64,000 nucleotides of DNA from Chloroflexota bacterium (GTDB lineage: Bacteria; Chloroflexota; Anaerolineae; Anaerolineales; Anaerolineaceae), in the NCBI GenBank assembly GCA_021779955.1, contig JAJXZS010000034.1:124001-188000 (forward strand), given 5' to 3'. The notes beneath the pieces are model-generated. The model ran no database searches. It saw only the letters and a program-made list of their open reading frames with translations, and had not been told where the DNA came from. How positions within the stretch are numbered: position 1 is the stretch's first letter; each line of letters begins with the position of its first letter. Below, in pieces: positions 9,394-18,099 of this stretch. The translations under genes were made by a program, and so were the position numbers.

Positions 9394-10023
9394 TTGAACA
9401 TCCCAACCAACAGAACAAATCCCCGCGCCCTTGTTTTCGACTTCGGCGGAGTAATTTTCGATTGGAACCCCTATTATCTTTACCGCCATTTCTTCAATGA
9501 CGACAGGCGGGCTGTTGAATTGTTTCTTGAAGAAATTAAATTCCGCGATTGGAATTTCAAACTCGATATCGGCTATCCATTCAAACAGATGATCGACGAT
9601 CTGTGCCGCGAGTTCCCGCAATATGCCGATCAACTCCGCGCATATGACGAGCGCTGGCTCGAGACCTTTGGCGGTCCCATTGAACCGACGGTCGAGGTCG
9701 TAAAGAAGCTGCATCAACAAGGCCATCCACTGTATGCATTGAGCAACTGGTCGCTGGAGAAGTATTTGCTTGTCCGGCCGCAGTTCGATTTCCTGGACTG
9801 CTTCGAACGAATTGTCATCTCAGGTGAAGAAAAAGTTGGCAAGCCCGACAGGCGCATCTTCGAAGCTTTTCTGGCGAAGACCGGCTTGAAGGCAGAAGAA
9901 TGCCTCTTCATCGATGATTCGGATGAGAATATCCGGGTGGCGCATAATCTTGGATTCGACACGATCCGGTTTAGCAGTCCAGCGCAATTAACGGAAGAAA
10001 TAATACTTCGAAAATTGCTCTAG
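9394..10023 (+). CDS. HAD-superfamily hydrolase (subclass IA, YihX-like)
   Basis: A 209-residue cytosolic HAD phosphatase. Motif I is DFGGVIFDW (nucleophile Asp in the DxGGV form typical of YihX-like sugar-phosphate phosphatases), motif II is LSNWS, and motif III/IV is KVGKPDRRIF followed by FIDDSDENI. The reading frame has no ATG; the start is TTG at 9394, preceded by AAGAAAG. Substrate cannot be assigned; alpha-glucose-1-phosphate is the known one for YihX. Terminated by a strong hairpin shared with the convergent pirin gene. Confidence 0.85.
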   Translation: MNIPTNRTNPRALVFDFGGVIFDWNPYYLYRHFFNDDRRAVELFLEEIKFRDWNFKLDIGYPFKQMIDDLCREFPQYADQLRAYDERWLETFGGPIEPTVEVVKKLHQQGHPLYALSNWSLEKYLLVRPQFDFLDCFERIVISGEEKVGKPDRRIFEAFLAKTGLKAEECLFIDDSDENIRVAHNLGFDTIRFSSPAQLTEEIILRKLL

Positions 10024-10048
10024 GTGTATTCGGCAGCCCGCCCCGCCA

Positions 10049-10096
10049 AAAAAATACGAGCCAATCTTAATCAAATAGGATTGGCTCGTATTTTTT
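10049..10096. terminator. Bidirectional rho-independent terminator
   Basis: AAAATACGAGCCAATC (from 10051) pairs with GATTGGCTCGTATTTT (10079-10094) to form a 16-bp stem with A-run and T-run on either side. It separates the plus-strand HAD gene from the minus-strand pirin gene and can serve both. Confidence 0.9.
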
Positions 10097-10148
10097 ATAA
10101 CCTGATATACTCGCGGATCAGGTTGCGAAGGAATGCCAAATCCCTGAT

Positions 10149-11054
10149 TCAGTCCTTGATAAATGTTCCCTTGTTCAACTCATCGAATGCCCCCCGCAGT
10201 TCGTCGACTGTGTTCATTACGATTGGGCCGTACCAGGCAACCGGTTCACGCAGCGGTTTGCCTGAGAAGAATAGAAATCTCACCCCATTTTCGCACGCTC
10301 TGACCTGGATCTGATCGCCCGGCTGGAAAACGATTACAGAATGGTTCCCCAGTTCACTCGGGCGCTTGAGGTCGAAATAATTGGCTCCCTCGCGTTCGTA
10401 CGAGTAAGGATCTTCTTCGCTACAAAAGACTCCGCTGCCTGCATATACATAGGCGATGGCGGTGTGGTCTGAGGGTGTGGCGTGAGTGAAAATCTCGTTG
10501 GCAGGAATGTGCACGTCGAGATACACAGGTGAGACGTGCACATCCGTCACGGGGCCTTTGACGCCGTCCAGCTCGCCGCAGACGACACGTACTTCGATGC
10601 TGTTGGGCAGATTCACCACAGGGATCTCGGCGTCGGTAATGCCCTGATAGTTGGGTTTCGACATCTTCTCAGCGCGGGGGAGGTTTGCCCAGAGCTGGAA
10701 GCCTTCCATCTTTCCATCGGGGTCGCCCTTGGGCATCTCCTGGTGGATGATGCCGCTGCCCGAGTTCATCCATTGAACATCACCCTTCCGGATCACGCCT
10801 TTGTTGCCCAGGCTGTCGCCGTGTTCGACTCTGCCGCCAAGCATGTATGTAATCGTCTCGATGCCGCGGTGCGGATGCCAGGGGAAACCCTTGATGTATT
10901 GTTCGGGCGAGTCTCCCCGGAAATCATCCAGGAGCAGGAAGGGATCGGTCAACTTCGTATCGCTGAATCCAAATCCACGCCGCAATTGCACTCCTGCACC
11001 CTCCAGGGTGGGCTTGCTGACCATCACTTTCTTGATCTTTCTGGTCGTCGCCAT
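10149..11054 (-). CDS. Pirin family protein (cupin)
   Basis: A 301-residue bicupin of the pirin family. The iron-binding motif appears as HPHRGIETITY, with further ligands in IIHQEMP. The C-terminal pirin domain begins near residue 170 (HVSPVYLDVHIP). Bacterial pirins include quercetin dioxygenases and redox-responsive regulators; a specific role cannot be read here. Good ribosome binding site (AAAGGAG) ahead of ATG 11054. It follows the GlsB-type gene but is separated from it by a hairpin terminator. Confidence 0.92.
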   Translation of the reverse strand: MATTRKIKKVMVSKPTLEGAGVQLRRGFGFSDTKLTDPFLLLDDFRGDSPEQYIKGFPWHPHRGIETITYMLGGRVEHGDSLGNKGVIRKGDVQWMNSGSGIIHQEMPKGDPDGKMEGFQLWANLPRAEKMSKPNYQGITDAEIPVVNLPNSIEVRVVCGELDGVKGPVTDVHVSPVYLDVHIPANEIFTHATPSDHTAIAYVYAGSGVFCSEEDPYSYEREGANYFDLKRPSELGNHSVIVFQPGDQIQVRACENGVRFLFFSGKPLREPVAWYGPIVMNTVDELRGAFDELNKGTFIKD

Positions 11055-11082
11055 ACTTGACTCCTTTTAGCAGCATGACAAA

Positions 11083-11119
11083 GAAACCGCCCAGATTCCT
11101 TTTGCGGAAATGTGGGCGG
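11083..11119 (-). terminator. Terminator after the GlsB-type gene
   Basis: CCGCCCA (11087-11093) and TGGGCGG (11113-11119) form a stem with a 19-nt loop. On the minus strand it is followed by TTTCTTT. It lies between the small membrane protein gene and pirin. Confidence 0.6.
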
Positions 11120-11148
11120 GAGCTGGTTTCTATGATGGTTCGCAGAGT

Positions 11149-11403
11149 TCAGTGGCGGATGGCTCGCAGGATCAAGAGAAGGATCACCGCTCCGACGAAT
11201 GCAGCAATGATCTGTCCGAGCAGGTTGCCTCCAAATAGAATGATTCCCAACAAGCCGAACAACCACCCACCCAAAAATGCGCCTAGAATTCCAATGATGA
11301 TCTTTCCGATCAAGCCCAGGCGAATGCCTTTGATGACCCAGTCCGCGAGTATACCGGCGATGGCACCGACAATGATCCAGGTAATGATATTCGTAGGTTC
11401 CAT
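11149..11403 (-). CDS. GlsB/YeaQ/YmgE family small membrane protein
   Basis: An 84-residue protein that is almost entirely three hydrophobic helices rich in Gly, with the family pattern IVGAIAGILADWVIKG...GLIGKIIIGILGAFLGGWL. This family is induced by general stress and located in the inner membrane, with no known biochemical activity. The ATG at 11403 has AAAGGAG 8 nt upstream. Confidence 0.9.
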   Translation of the reverse strand: MEPTNIITWIIVGAIAGILADWVIKGIRLGLIGKIIIGILGAFLGGWLFGLLGIILFGGNLLGQIIAAFVGAVILLLILRAIRH

Positions 11404-11474
11404 AATCCACTCCTTTTTATATTAAACAGTGTAGCATCACTTTAGGGTCAAATTCAAGTATTGACCGCATACAA

Positions 11475-11505
11475 ATACAACCCCGAATGGCTTTCGGAGT
11501 TGTAT
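11475..11505 (-). terminator. Terminator of the long catabolic operon
   Basis: A 13-bp stem with one mismatch (11475-11487 with 11493-11505) and a 5-nt loop lies 22 nt beyond the stop of the alcohol dehydrogenase gene. On the minus strand it is followed by a T-rich stretch (TTGTATG) rather than a pure T-run. Confidence 0.55.
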
Positions 11506-11527
11506 GCGTTCTTTCCTGCAGGGAAAT

Positions 11528-12556
11528 CTAGAATTGGGTTTCGACTTTTACTGCTGTATTGCCCGGTGTGAGAAGCAGATCGAAGCCTTTCTGCAATTCG
11601 GATAATGGGAACCGGTGGGTCACCATATTCTTCAGCGGGACGAGCCCATTGTGCGCGAGGGTAATGGCATCATCGAAATCCCAGGCATAGCCCTGCGACC
11701 CGACCAGGCCGATCTCGCGCTGGATGAAGAGATGAACAGGCACGCGGATATCGCTGTCTTCGAAAATGCCGAGCAATGTAACGCTTCCCCCTTTGCGCAC
11801 CGATTCAAGCGCCTGCGCCAGGGTTTGTTCGCGCCCAACAGCTTCGAACGCCAGGTCCACGCCCATACCGCGCGTATCCTCGCGGATCACATCGAGTGCA
11901 TTCTCCGAAAGGTTGTTGATCGAGCGTGTGGCGCCCATCTCGAGCGATTTTTGCAGGCGGAAGTCGCTCACATCAACGCAGTAGACGTTCGATCCCCCGG
12001 CGTGCTTCACCAGCGAGCACACAAGCAATCCGATAGCTCCGGCGCCGAATACTGCAACCGAATCGCCAAGCCGGATCCCGCTCTTTTTCACGGCGTGCAG
12101 GGCCACCGATAACGGTTCGATCAACGCGCCCTCTTCATACGATAGCGAATCGGGAAGCAAATAGGTGCGTTTTTCCGGTGCGTAGAAATATGGGGCAAAG
12201 GCTCCCTGACCCTTGCGGTACTGGAAGCTGATATTCGAGCAAAGGTGATATTGACCGCGCAGGCAGAATTCACAATGTCCGCAGGCGATCACGGGTTCGA
12301 CGGTGACCCTGTCGCCTTCCCTGAACCGGGTCACGGCGGTTCCCGTTTTGATCACGCTGCCCGAAAGTTCATGCCCAACCGCCGACGGCAGCTGAACCGA
12401 TGGGTGCTTGCCCTTGAACAGGTGCAGGTCGCTGCCGCAAATGGCTGCGGACTGCACCTGGATCATCACTTCGTCCGATCCGGGCTCGCGCAATTCTGTC
12501 TCGCGAAATTCGATCTTGCCCGGCGCCGTAATATACGCCATTGGGAACGTTTTCAT
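11528..12556 (-). CDS. Zinc-dependent medium-chain alcohol/polyol dehydrogenase
   Basis: A 342-residue MDR dehydrogenase. Catalytic zinc ligands are C40, H62 and E63 (AAICGSD, GHE). The structural zinc site is complete with C92, C95, C98 and C106. The NAD(P)-binding motif is VFGAGAIG near residue 168. It resembles sorbitol, threonine and sugar-acid dehydrogenases (for example L-gulonate or L-idonate 5-dehydrogenase), which suits a catabolic operon. It is the last gene of the unit and overlaps the preceding FAH gene by the ATGA tetranucleotide, so it is translationally coupled to it. Confidence 0.88.
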   Translation of the reverse strand: MKTFPMAYITAPGKIEFRETELREPGSDEVMIQVQSAAICGSDLHLFKGKHPSVQLPSAVGHELSGSVIKTGTAVTRFREGDRVTVEPVIACGHCEFCLRGQYHLCSNISFQYRKGQGAFAPYFYAPEKRTYLLPDSLSYEEGALIEPLSVALHAVKKSGIRLGDSVAVFGAGAIGLLVCSLVKHAGGSNVYCVDVSDFRLQKSLEMGATRSINNLSENALDVIREDTRGMGVDLAFEAVGREQTLAQALESVRKGGSVTLLGIFEDSDIRVPVHLFIQREIGLVGSQGYAWDFDDAITLAHNGLVPLKNMVTHRFPLSELQKGFDLLLTPGNTAVKVETQF

Positions 12557-13497
12557 GATCTTTCCTGTTCTTCAGCGATAGCTGTATTTGTAAGGGTGCC
12601 CAACTTTTCGATGCTTACTTCAACCACATCTCCAGGCTTTACAGCCACGCTGGGGTTTGGAGACTCTCCCATCAGTTTTGGACTCCCGCTGAGGATGACA
12701 TCGCCTGGCTCCAGTGTCGTCAGTTCAGATAGCATGCTGACCAGGTTGGGAATATCAAAGAACATCTGGTCGATGTTGCCTTGCTGCACCACTTGACCGT
12801 TGACCCGGGTTGTCATCTCTAGCGTACCGGCATCGCGCAGTTCGTCGGGCGTCACCAGTACCGGGCCCATCGGGGTGAAGGTATCGAACATCTTGCCGCT
12901 GGTCCACTGGGAGGTCCTTTTTTCCAGCATTCGATCGCCCATGTCATTGGCAAGGGTGTAGCCGGCAACGCTGCCGAGCCCTTCTTCAGGGGCAACGTTT
13001 CTCGTGCGGCTGCCAATGACCACTGCCAGTTCCACTTCGTAAGCCACGTTTTTAGCCAAAGCCGGGATGATCACATTTTGTTCGTCGCCGATCACACCGC
13101 TCGAGGGTTTGAGAAAGACGGTGGGATATTCCGGCTTTTCCATTTTTCCTTGCGCCGGATAGTTCCCGGCGATGCAAATTACCTTGCCGGGGTTGGGGAT
13201 AGGCGCGAGCAGACCAACTGAATCGAATTCGAATACGATACCCTTTAGCCAGGAGCTTTCATCTTTTTTCGCATAGCTATTGAGAATCCAATCCGTTGCC
13301 CTTTCAATCAGGCGCAGTCCGGTGCTGCCCAGGCGGATCCAATCCAGCAGGGAAACGGGCGTCTCGGTCAGTTCTTCGCACTCAGCAGGGTGATCTTCGC
13401 AGAATGCCTGGGTTGCCAGGCTGATGTCGACGCCTAAGGCTCCAACCTGGCGGCCAGGAGCAGGCCGGTGATCTACCACATAAGTAAAGAGGTACAT
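12553..13497 (-). CDS. Fumarylacetoacetate hydrolase family protein
   Basis: A 314-residue FAH-fold enzyme of the group that hydrolyses or decarboxylates acylpyruvates and 2,4-diketo sugar acids with a divalent metal. The metal-site pattern is visible as YEVELAVVIGSRTRNV and the downstream NDMGDR, and the C-terminal GDVILSGSPKLMGESPNP matches the family end. Start chosen at ATG 13497 because GGAGG lies upstream; the frame is open further upstream but that part overlaps the crotonase gene. In operons with 2-keto-3-deoxy sugar-acid enzymes, such proteins often cleave diketo intermediates; that role is inferred here. Confidence 0.85.
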   Translation of the reverse strand: MYLFTYVVDHRPAPGRQVGALGVDISLATQAFCEDHPAECEELTETPVSLLDWIRLGSTGLRLIERATDWILNSYAKKDESSWLKGIVFEFDSVGLLAPIPNPGKVICIAGNYPAQGKMEKPEYPTVFLKPSSGVIGDEQNVIIPALAKNVAYEVELAVVIGSRTRNVAPEEGLGSVAGYTLANDMGDRMLEKRTSQWTSGKMFDTFTPMGPVLVTPDELRDAGTLEMTTRVNGQVVQQGNIDQMFFDIPNLVSMLSELTTLEPGDVILSGSPKLMGESPNPSVAVKPGDVVEVSIEKLGTLTNTAIAEEQERS

Positions 13498-13511
13498 AAA
13501 ACCTCCGAAAG

Positions 13512-14327
13512 CTATTTGTTGAAATGCGCCTGTCGCTTCTCCAGGAAAGCAGCGCGGCCTTCGATGGCGTCCGGTCCGCGCCCGGTTTTCACCCGCAGGT
13601 CGCTCTCCGCTGCCAGACCTGCATCGAACCCATCCCGCAAGCCGGTATTGACGCACTTTTTCGTCGCAGCTGTGACCAGGCCCGAGTGTGAGGCGATAGT
13701 TTGGGCAATCTTCAGCGCTTCTTCCATGAAGACATCGTCAGGAAAAACGTATTCCACCAGTCCAAAGGTCAAAGCCTCATCGGCTCCGATGATACGGCCG
13801 GTCAGTAGAAGGTCCAGCGCACGTCCGCGCCCGACAAGCCTGGGCAAACGTTGCGTGCCACTGCCTGAGGCAAACGCGCCCACTTTGACTTCAGGAAAAC
13901 CGAATTTGGCGGAAGCCGCCGCGATGCGGAAGTCGCATGATAGAGCCAGCACAGCGCCGCCGCCCAACGCGTGACCGTTGCATGCGGCAATGACGGGGAA
14001 GCGCGCATCCTCGATCATCTGGTTGAGATTCGCTTCCCAGTAGTCATTCTCGAGCAGCCATCCCACTTCCTGGCTGAAATCGTTGATATCCGAGCCGACC
14101 GAGAAAGCTTTGCCGCTGCCGGTAAGCACCGCGCAACGGACGCTTGCATCCGCTTCGAGTTCGCGCAAAGTCGTCATCAACGCTCGCTTGACGGCATGCC
14201 TCAATACACCCAACGGCTCAGACTGGATGGCGATGATGGCAACACCGTCAGCAGGACGGGTGACTTTGATCGATTCCGTTTCTTCTGGCGGGTTTACGCC
14301 CGCCGGTCCCATAGATTCCTGCGTCAT
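13512..14327 (-). CDS. Enoyl-CoA hydratase/isomerase (crotonase) family protein
   Basis: A 271-residue crotonase fold. The oxyanion-hole blocks are GKAFSVGSDI and the later CNGHALGGGAVLALSCD, followed by FGFPEVKVGAFASGSGTQRLPRL. The position usually holding catalytic Glu in hydratases reads PEVKVG, and the second Glu position is altered (GSGTQRL), so activity may be isomerase- or hydrolase-like. It starts one base after the stop of the CoA-transferase gene (TGA-A-ATG), with AAGGAAT as ribosome binding site inside that gene. This coupling suggests they act on the same CoA ester. Confidence 0.85.
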   Translation of the reverse strand: MTQESMGPAGVNPPEETESIKVTRPADGVAIIAIQSEPLGVLRHAVKRALMTTLRELEADASVRCAVLTGSGKAFSVGSDINDFSQEVGWLLENDYWEANLNQMIEDARFPVIAACNGHALGGGAVLALSCDFRIAAASAKFGFPEVKVGAFASGSGTQRLPRLVGRGRALDLLLTGRIIGADEALTFGLVEYVFPDDVFMEEALKIAQTIASHSGLVTAATKKCVNTGLRDGFDAGLAAESDLRVKTGRGPDAIEGRAAFLEKRQAHFNK

Positions 14328-14328
14328 T

Positions 14329-15918
14329 TCAGCATTCCTTTCGCAACCTTGCCGGAACGTTGCATGGAGTCTTGGCCTGCAAGTCCGCTCCAAGGTTCAT
14401 TTTTTCTTCCATAAATAAGCGCGAATCCATCTTGCGCAGGCCTGGCGCGATCGATGGCTTGAAATCCATGTGGGCAAGCACGTCGCGCTCCAGGTCTATG
14501 CCTGGGGCAATCTCGATTAGCTCGATACCATGATCGCTGATTTGGAAGACGGCCCGCTCGGTGACATACAGGGCTTCCTGCCCGCGTTCGAGGGCAAAGG
14601 GACCGCTGTAGGAGATTTGCTCGACGTCTGTGACGAACTTGTTGAATTTTCCCTCATGCCTGATCGTCATTACGCCGCCAGCATACCCGATCTCGAGTCC
14701 GCCCGCAGTAAATGTGCCGCTGAAGATGACCTTTTTGGCATTCTGGCTGATATTGATGAATCCGCCCACACCAATGATCCGCCCGTTGAAGCGGCTGACG
14801 TTGACATTACCCAGGCGATCCACCTCTGCAAACGAGAGGAAAGCCAGGTCGAGCCCGCCGCCATCGTAGAAATCGAACTGGTAGGGCTGGTCGACGATGG
14901 AAGTGTAGTTGATTGCCGCGCCCGCGTCGTCAGAGGGTGCCCCGCCGATCAGCCCCTGTTCATTGGTCAGCACGATCTGGTCGAGCACGCCTTCTTCGGC
15001 GGCGATGGTGGCGATGCCGGTCGATACGCCCGAACCCAGGTTGCAAATGGCGTGCGGACGCAACTCCAGGGTTGCGCGCCTGGCAATCACCTTGCGCGGG
15101 TCGAGCTTCATCGCCGGGATTTGGGTCAGGGGTATCTTCAGTTCGCCTGCATATGCCGGGGAATAATCCATCTGGTAGGTTTGACGCTGGTCGGGGTCGA
15201 TCACGACGAGGTCGACAAGCATGCCCGGGATCTTCACGTTTTTGGCTGGCAGCGAGCCGCGTTCGGCCAGCCGTGCCACCTGAACGATCACCAGTCCGCC
15301 CTGACGGTGGGTGGCCTGGGCCATCGATAGCATTTCGGTGAATACGGCTTCCCGCTCCATGGTAACGTTGCCGTCCTCGTCGGCAGTGGTGCCGCGCAGG
15401 AAGCATACGTCTACAGGATAGGGCTTGTAGAACAGCCATTCCCTGCCTGCCAGTGTGACCAGTTCGACAAGATCTTCACTGGCGCATTTACTCTGCCGGC
15501 CGCCGTCGATGCGTGGGTCGATAAATGTGTGCAAGCCAACATGACTGAGCAGGCCGGGGCGTCCGGCTGCCATCTCGCGCATCAATTCGCACAAGGCGCC
15601 CTGGGGCAGCGTGTAGGCTTCCACGGTATCGGCTTCGGCAGCCTTCTGAAAGGCAGGGCTGTTGACGAGAGCCCCTGTGACGATGCGCTTCACCAAACCG
15701 GGATGCGCCAGGTGACCCACGCCCTGACTGACATTGTCGCCGATGCCAACAGGGTGGAGCAGGGTGATGTTTTTGGGACTGTTTTCGTGGACGTAGCGTT
15801 CTCCGAGCGCCACGATCAGCGCTTCAGGCACGGCATGTCCGCCACCCGAACCGCCGATCAGCAGGGTGTCGTAATCTTTAATGTAGGATACTGCTTCAGC
15901 AAAGGATACAACTCTCAC
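14329..15918 (-). CDS. Class I acyl-CoA transferase (fused alpha/beta, propionate CoA-transferase type)
   Basis: A 529-residue protein with both CoA-transferase subunits in one chain, like YdiF and propionate CoA-transferase. The alpha part begins with DTLLIGGSGGGHAVPEALI. The catalytic glutamate that forms the CoA thioester is E320 in TNEQGLIGG, within the beta part. It would move CoA from acetyl- or another acyl-CoA to the carboxylate imported or formed by this pathway. The start is GTG at 15918, with CGGAG 8 nt upstream. Confidence 0.9.
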   Translation of the reverse strand: MRVVSFAEAVSYIKDYDTLLIGGSGGGHAVPEALIVALGERYVHENSPKNITLLHPVGIGDNVSQGVGHLAHPGLVKRIVTGALVNSPAFQKAAEADTVEAYTLPQGALCELMREMAAGRPGLLSHVGLHTFIDPRIDGGRQSKCASEDLVELVTLAGREWLFYKPYPVDVCFLRGTTADEDGNVTMEREAVFTEMLSMAQATHRQGGLVIVQVARLAERGSLPAKNVKIPGMLVDLVVIDPDQRQTYQMDYSPAYAGELKIPLTQIPAMKLDPRKVIARRATLELRPHAICNLGSGVSTGIATIAAEEGVLDQIVLTNEQGLIGGAPSDDAGAAINYTSIVDQPYQFDFYDGGGLDLAFLSFAEVDRLGNVNVSRFNGRIIGVGGFINISQNAKKVIFSGTFTAGGLEIGYAGGVMTIRHEGKFNKFVTDVEQISYSGPFALERGQEALYVTERAVFQISDHGIELIEIAPGIDLERDVLAHMDFKPSIAPGLRKMDSRLFMEEKMNLGADLQAKTPCNVPARLRKEC

Positions 15919-15935
15919 GATAGTTACTCCGATGA

Positions 15936-17390
15936 TTATTTCTTCAATTCTGCTTTGATGCGTTTGACCTCTTCGGCTTCAGGCAGACTCTTGTAGAACT
16001 CGTCCAGCGGATAGCAGCCGGAGATGAGGCCTTTGCGCGGGGCAGTGGTGCAGTCGCTGAAGGAGCGGCATATGGCAGTTCGTTTGATCGCGCGCCCGTT
16101 GAGGATATCGGCCGGATACTCGGGATACGATATGGATGACCGCCCGAGACCCACGAAATCGATCATGTTCTTGCGGATCACCGCCTGGGCAACATTCGGA
16201 ATGTAATCCTGCAGGTAGCTGTAACCGGACCCCACACAGGCCAGTTTGGTTACGTGACTGTGCAATTCGTTCGCCACTGCGATATGGCGAGCAACACCCA
16301 CCAGGGGATCCTCCGGAGCATCATAGCCGTCGGATGGGGGGAAGTAGGCGGGGCGTGTGATGTGATGATTGTAGTACGGGCTGGCCAATGAAAAATTGAT
16401 AAGCTCGACGCCGATCTCTTCGAGCAGCTTGAGGAAGGCAATCGTCTCGTCCAGTTTGTAGTTTTCGGGATGCTCGGGATCGCCGCCAAATGCGAAGGGA
16501 TAGCGCCCAATCGCGTCGCGATACTCGAGCATGCGGCCGATGTTGTTTTCATCAGGCCTGTAGGGCGGAAAGTCGATCGCGCTGAGCCTTACGCCGAGAG
16601 TCAGACCGGGGCATTCGCCCTGGATGCCTTTGACAATTTCACGCAAAAAGCGGGTGCGATTCTCGAATGAGCCTCCATACTTGCCCGGGCGGTTGAACGA
16701 GCTCAAGAACTCGTGCCCCAGGTAGCCGTGGCAGTGCTTGATATCGACAAAGTCGAACCCAATCGTTTGCGCGCGTTTGGCAGCACGAATGTAGTAGCCG
16801 ATCAGATCCTCGATTTCAGCATCGGTCATCACCGGGGTATCCGGAGAGATGTTGTATATTTTCTCGAGAAGCGGATGATGGTACAGGATCCTGGGTTCGA
16901 GTTTGGTCTTAATATTCGGGCGGGCGAATCTGCCTGAATGGGTGAGCTGCAAGCCGACGAAGAGATCGTCTGTATTGCCGTAAAGGCTGCGATGGGCTTC
17001 GACCAGGTCCTTGCGGATGGATTCCATCGCCGCCATGTTCTCATCGAGGATCATCAGTTGGTTGGGGTTGGCACGGCCGTCGGGGCGAACTGCGGTCGCT
17101 TCGCCGCCCCAGATCAGCTTGGCGCCGCTGCGTCCGAAATTCTTCCAGCGCCGGATGGTATATTCGGTGGGATTCCCCTCATGGGTTCCATCCCAACCTT
17201 CCATGGGATGGATGGCAAAGCGGTTGCCGATCTTCCTTCCGCTTGCGAGCGTAAACGGCTGCGCCAATGGGCTATCTTTGCCGGCGATCACATCCGCATC
17301 AAAGGGTATTTCAACCTGATTTTTCTTAAGCTCTGCTTCGAAGGCAGCCTGAGTCTTGAGTGATGCAACACGTGAATAATTGGTTTTCAT
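15936..17390 (-). CDS. Old Yellow Enzyme family NADH:flavin oxidoreductase
   Basis: A 484-residue FMN-binding TIM barrel. Typical motifs are NRFAIHPMEGWDG at the FMN site, the Q-L-x-H-S-G block (LQLTHSGRFARP), HCHGYLGHEFLS in place of the common HxAHGYL, and the GKYGGSFENRTRFL signature. The barrel is followed by about 100 extra residues, but there is no second FAD/NADPH domain or clear 4Fe-4S cysteine cluster as in DCR-type 2,4-dienoyl-CoA reductases. It could reduce an alpha,beta-unsaturated carbonyl or enoyl intermediate. It lies between the KDPG aldolase and the CoA-transferase with short gaps on both sides. Confidence 0.87.
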   Translation of the reverse strand: MKTNYSRVASLKTQAAFEAELKKNQVEIPFDADVIAGKDSPLAQPFTLASGRKIGNRFAIHPMEGWDGTHEGNPTEYTIRRWKNFGRSGAKLIWGGEATAVRPDGRANPNQLMILDENMAAMESIRKDLVEAHRSLYGNTDDLFVGLQLTHSGRFARPNIKTKLEPRILYHHPLLEKIYNISPDTPVMTDAEIEDLIGYYIRAAKRAQTIGFDFVDIKHCHGYLGHEFLSSFNRPGKYGGSFENRTRFLREIVKGIQGECPGLTLGVRLSAIDFPPYRPDENNIGRMLEYRDAIGRYPFAFGGDPEHPENYKLDETIAFLKLLEEIGVELINFSLASPYYNHHITRPAYFPPSDGYDAPEDPLVGVARHIAVANELHSHVTKLACVGSGYSYLQDYIPNVAQAVIRKNMIDFVGLGRSSISYPEYPADILNGRAIKRTAICRSFSDCTTAPRKGLISGCYPLDEFYKSLPEAEEVKRIKAELKK

Positions 17391-17402
17391 TGGTTAATTG
17401 CC

Positions 17403-18089
17403 TCATCCAATAAGATTCTTGCCGTTGCGAGCCGCTGCCACATAAGCGCAGATATCGCGCACATTCGCAGTGATTTCTTCGAAACGTCCAGCTTTGATCA
17501 TTTCGGCGGGGAATAGTTTGCTGCCCATTCCCACGCATGCAACGCCTGCAGCGAACCATTTGCCGATGCTTTCCTCGGTCGGTTCGACGCCGCCCGTGGG
17601 CATGATCCGCGACCAGGGCATGGGAGCTAGCAAGTCCTTGACGAAAGCTGGTCCGCCAACCGAGCTGCCAGGAAACACCTTGCAGATTTCCACGCCGTAT
17701 TCCTGCGCTTGAGAGATCTCGGTTGCGCTTCCACAGCCCGGCATGTAGGCCACCAGCCTGCGGTTGCACACTTTGGCGACGTCAGCATTGAACACAGGTC
17801 CAACTATGAAATTCGCGCCGAGCTGCAGGAAAAGTGAGGCAGTTCCGGCATCCAGCACAGAGCCAGCGCCGAGAATGATTCTATCATCACCCTTGAAGCG
17901 GTTGACCAGCTCCCGGAAGACTTCATGCGCCTGGTCGCCGCGGTTGGTGAACTCGAAGCAATGCGCTCCACCATCCAGGCAGGCGCGAACGACTTTTTCT
18001 GCCACGTCGACATCGGCATTGTAGAAGACGGGAATAAAACCGGTCTCGATGGCGGAAGTCAGAACTTTGAGACGAGAATATTTAGCCAT
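17403..18089 (-). CDS. KDPG/KHG aldolase family protein
   Basis: A 228-residue class I aldolase of the Eda family, which splits 2-keto-3-deoxy-6-phosphogluconate (or 4-hydroxy-2-oxoglutarate) into pyruvate and an aldehyde. The Schiff-base lysine is K137 in EICKVFPG, and the phosphate-binding end is PTGGVEPTEESIGKWF. Start at ATG 18089 with AAAGGAG, 10 nt after the kinase gene. Placed directly after KDG kinase, it would complete the lower Entner-Doudoroff step. Confidence 0.9.
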   Translation of the reverse strand: MAKYSRLKVLTSAIETGFIPVFYNADVDVAEKVVRACLDGGAHCFEFTNRGDQAHEVFRELVNRFKGDDRIILGAGSVLDAGTASLFLQLGANFIVGPVFNADVAKVCNRRLVAYMPGCGSATEISQAQEYGVEICKVFPGSSVGGPAFVKDLLAPMPWSRIMPTGGVEPTEESIGKWFAAGVACVGMGSKLFPAEMIKAGRFEEITANVRDICAYVAAARNGKNLIG

Positions 18090-18099
18090 GAGTTCTCCT

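Noticed and set aside
14530-15330. 266-codon plus-strand frame opposite the CoA-transferase gene
   Set aside because: It is a shadow of a GC-rich, well-supported gene; the opposite strand shows clear family motifs and operon structure.
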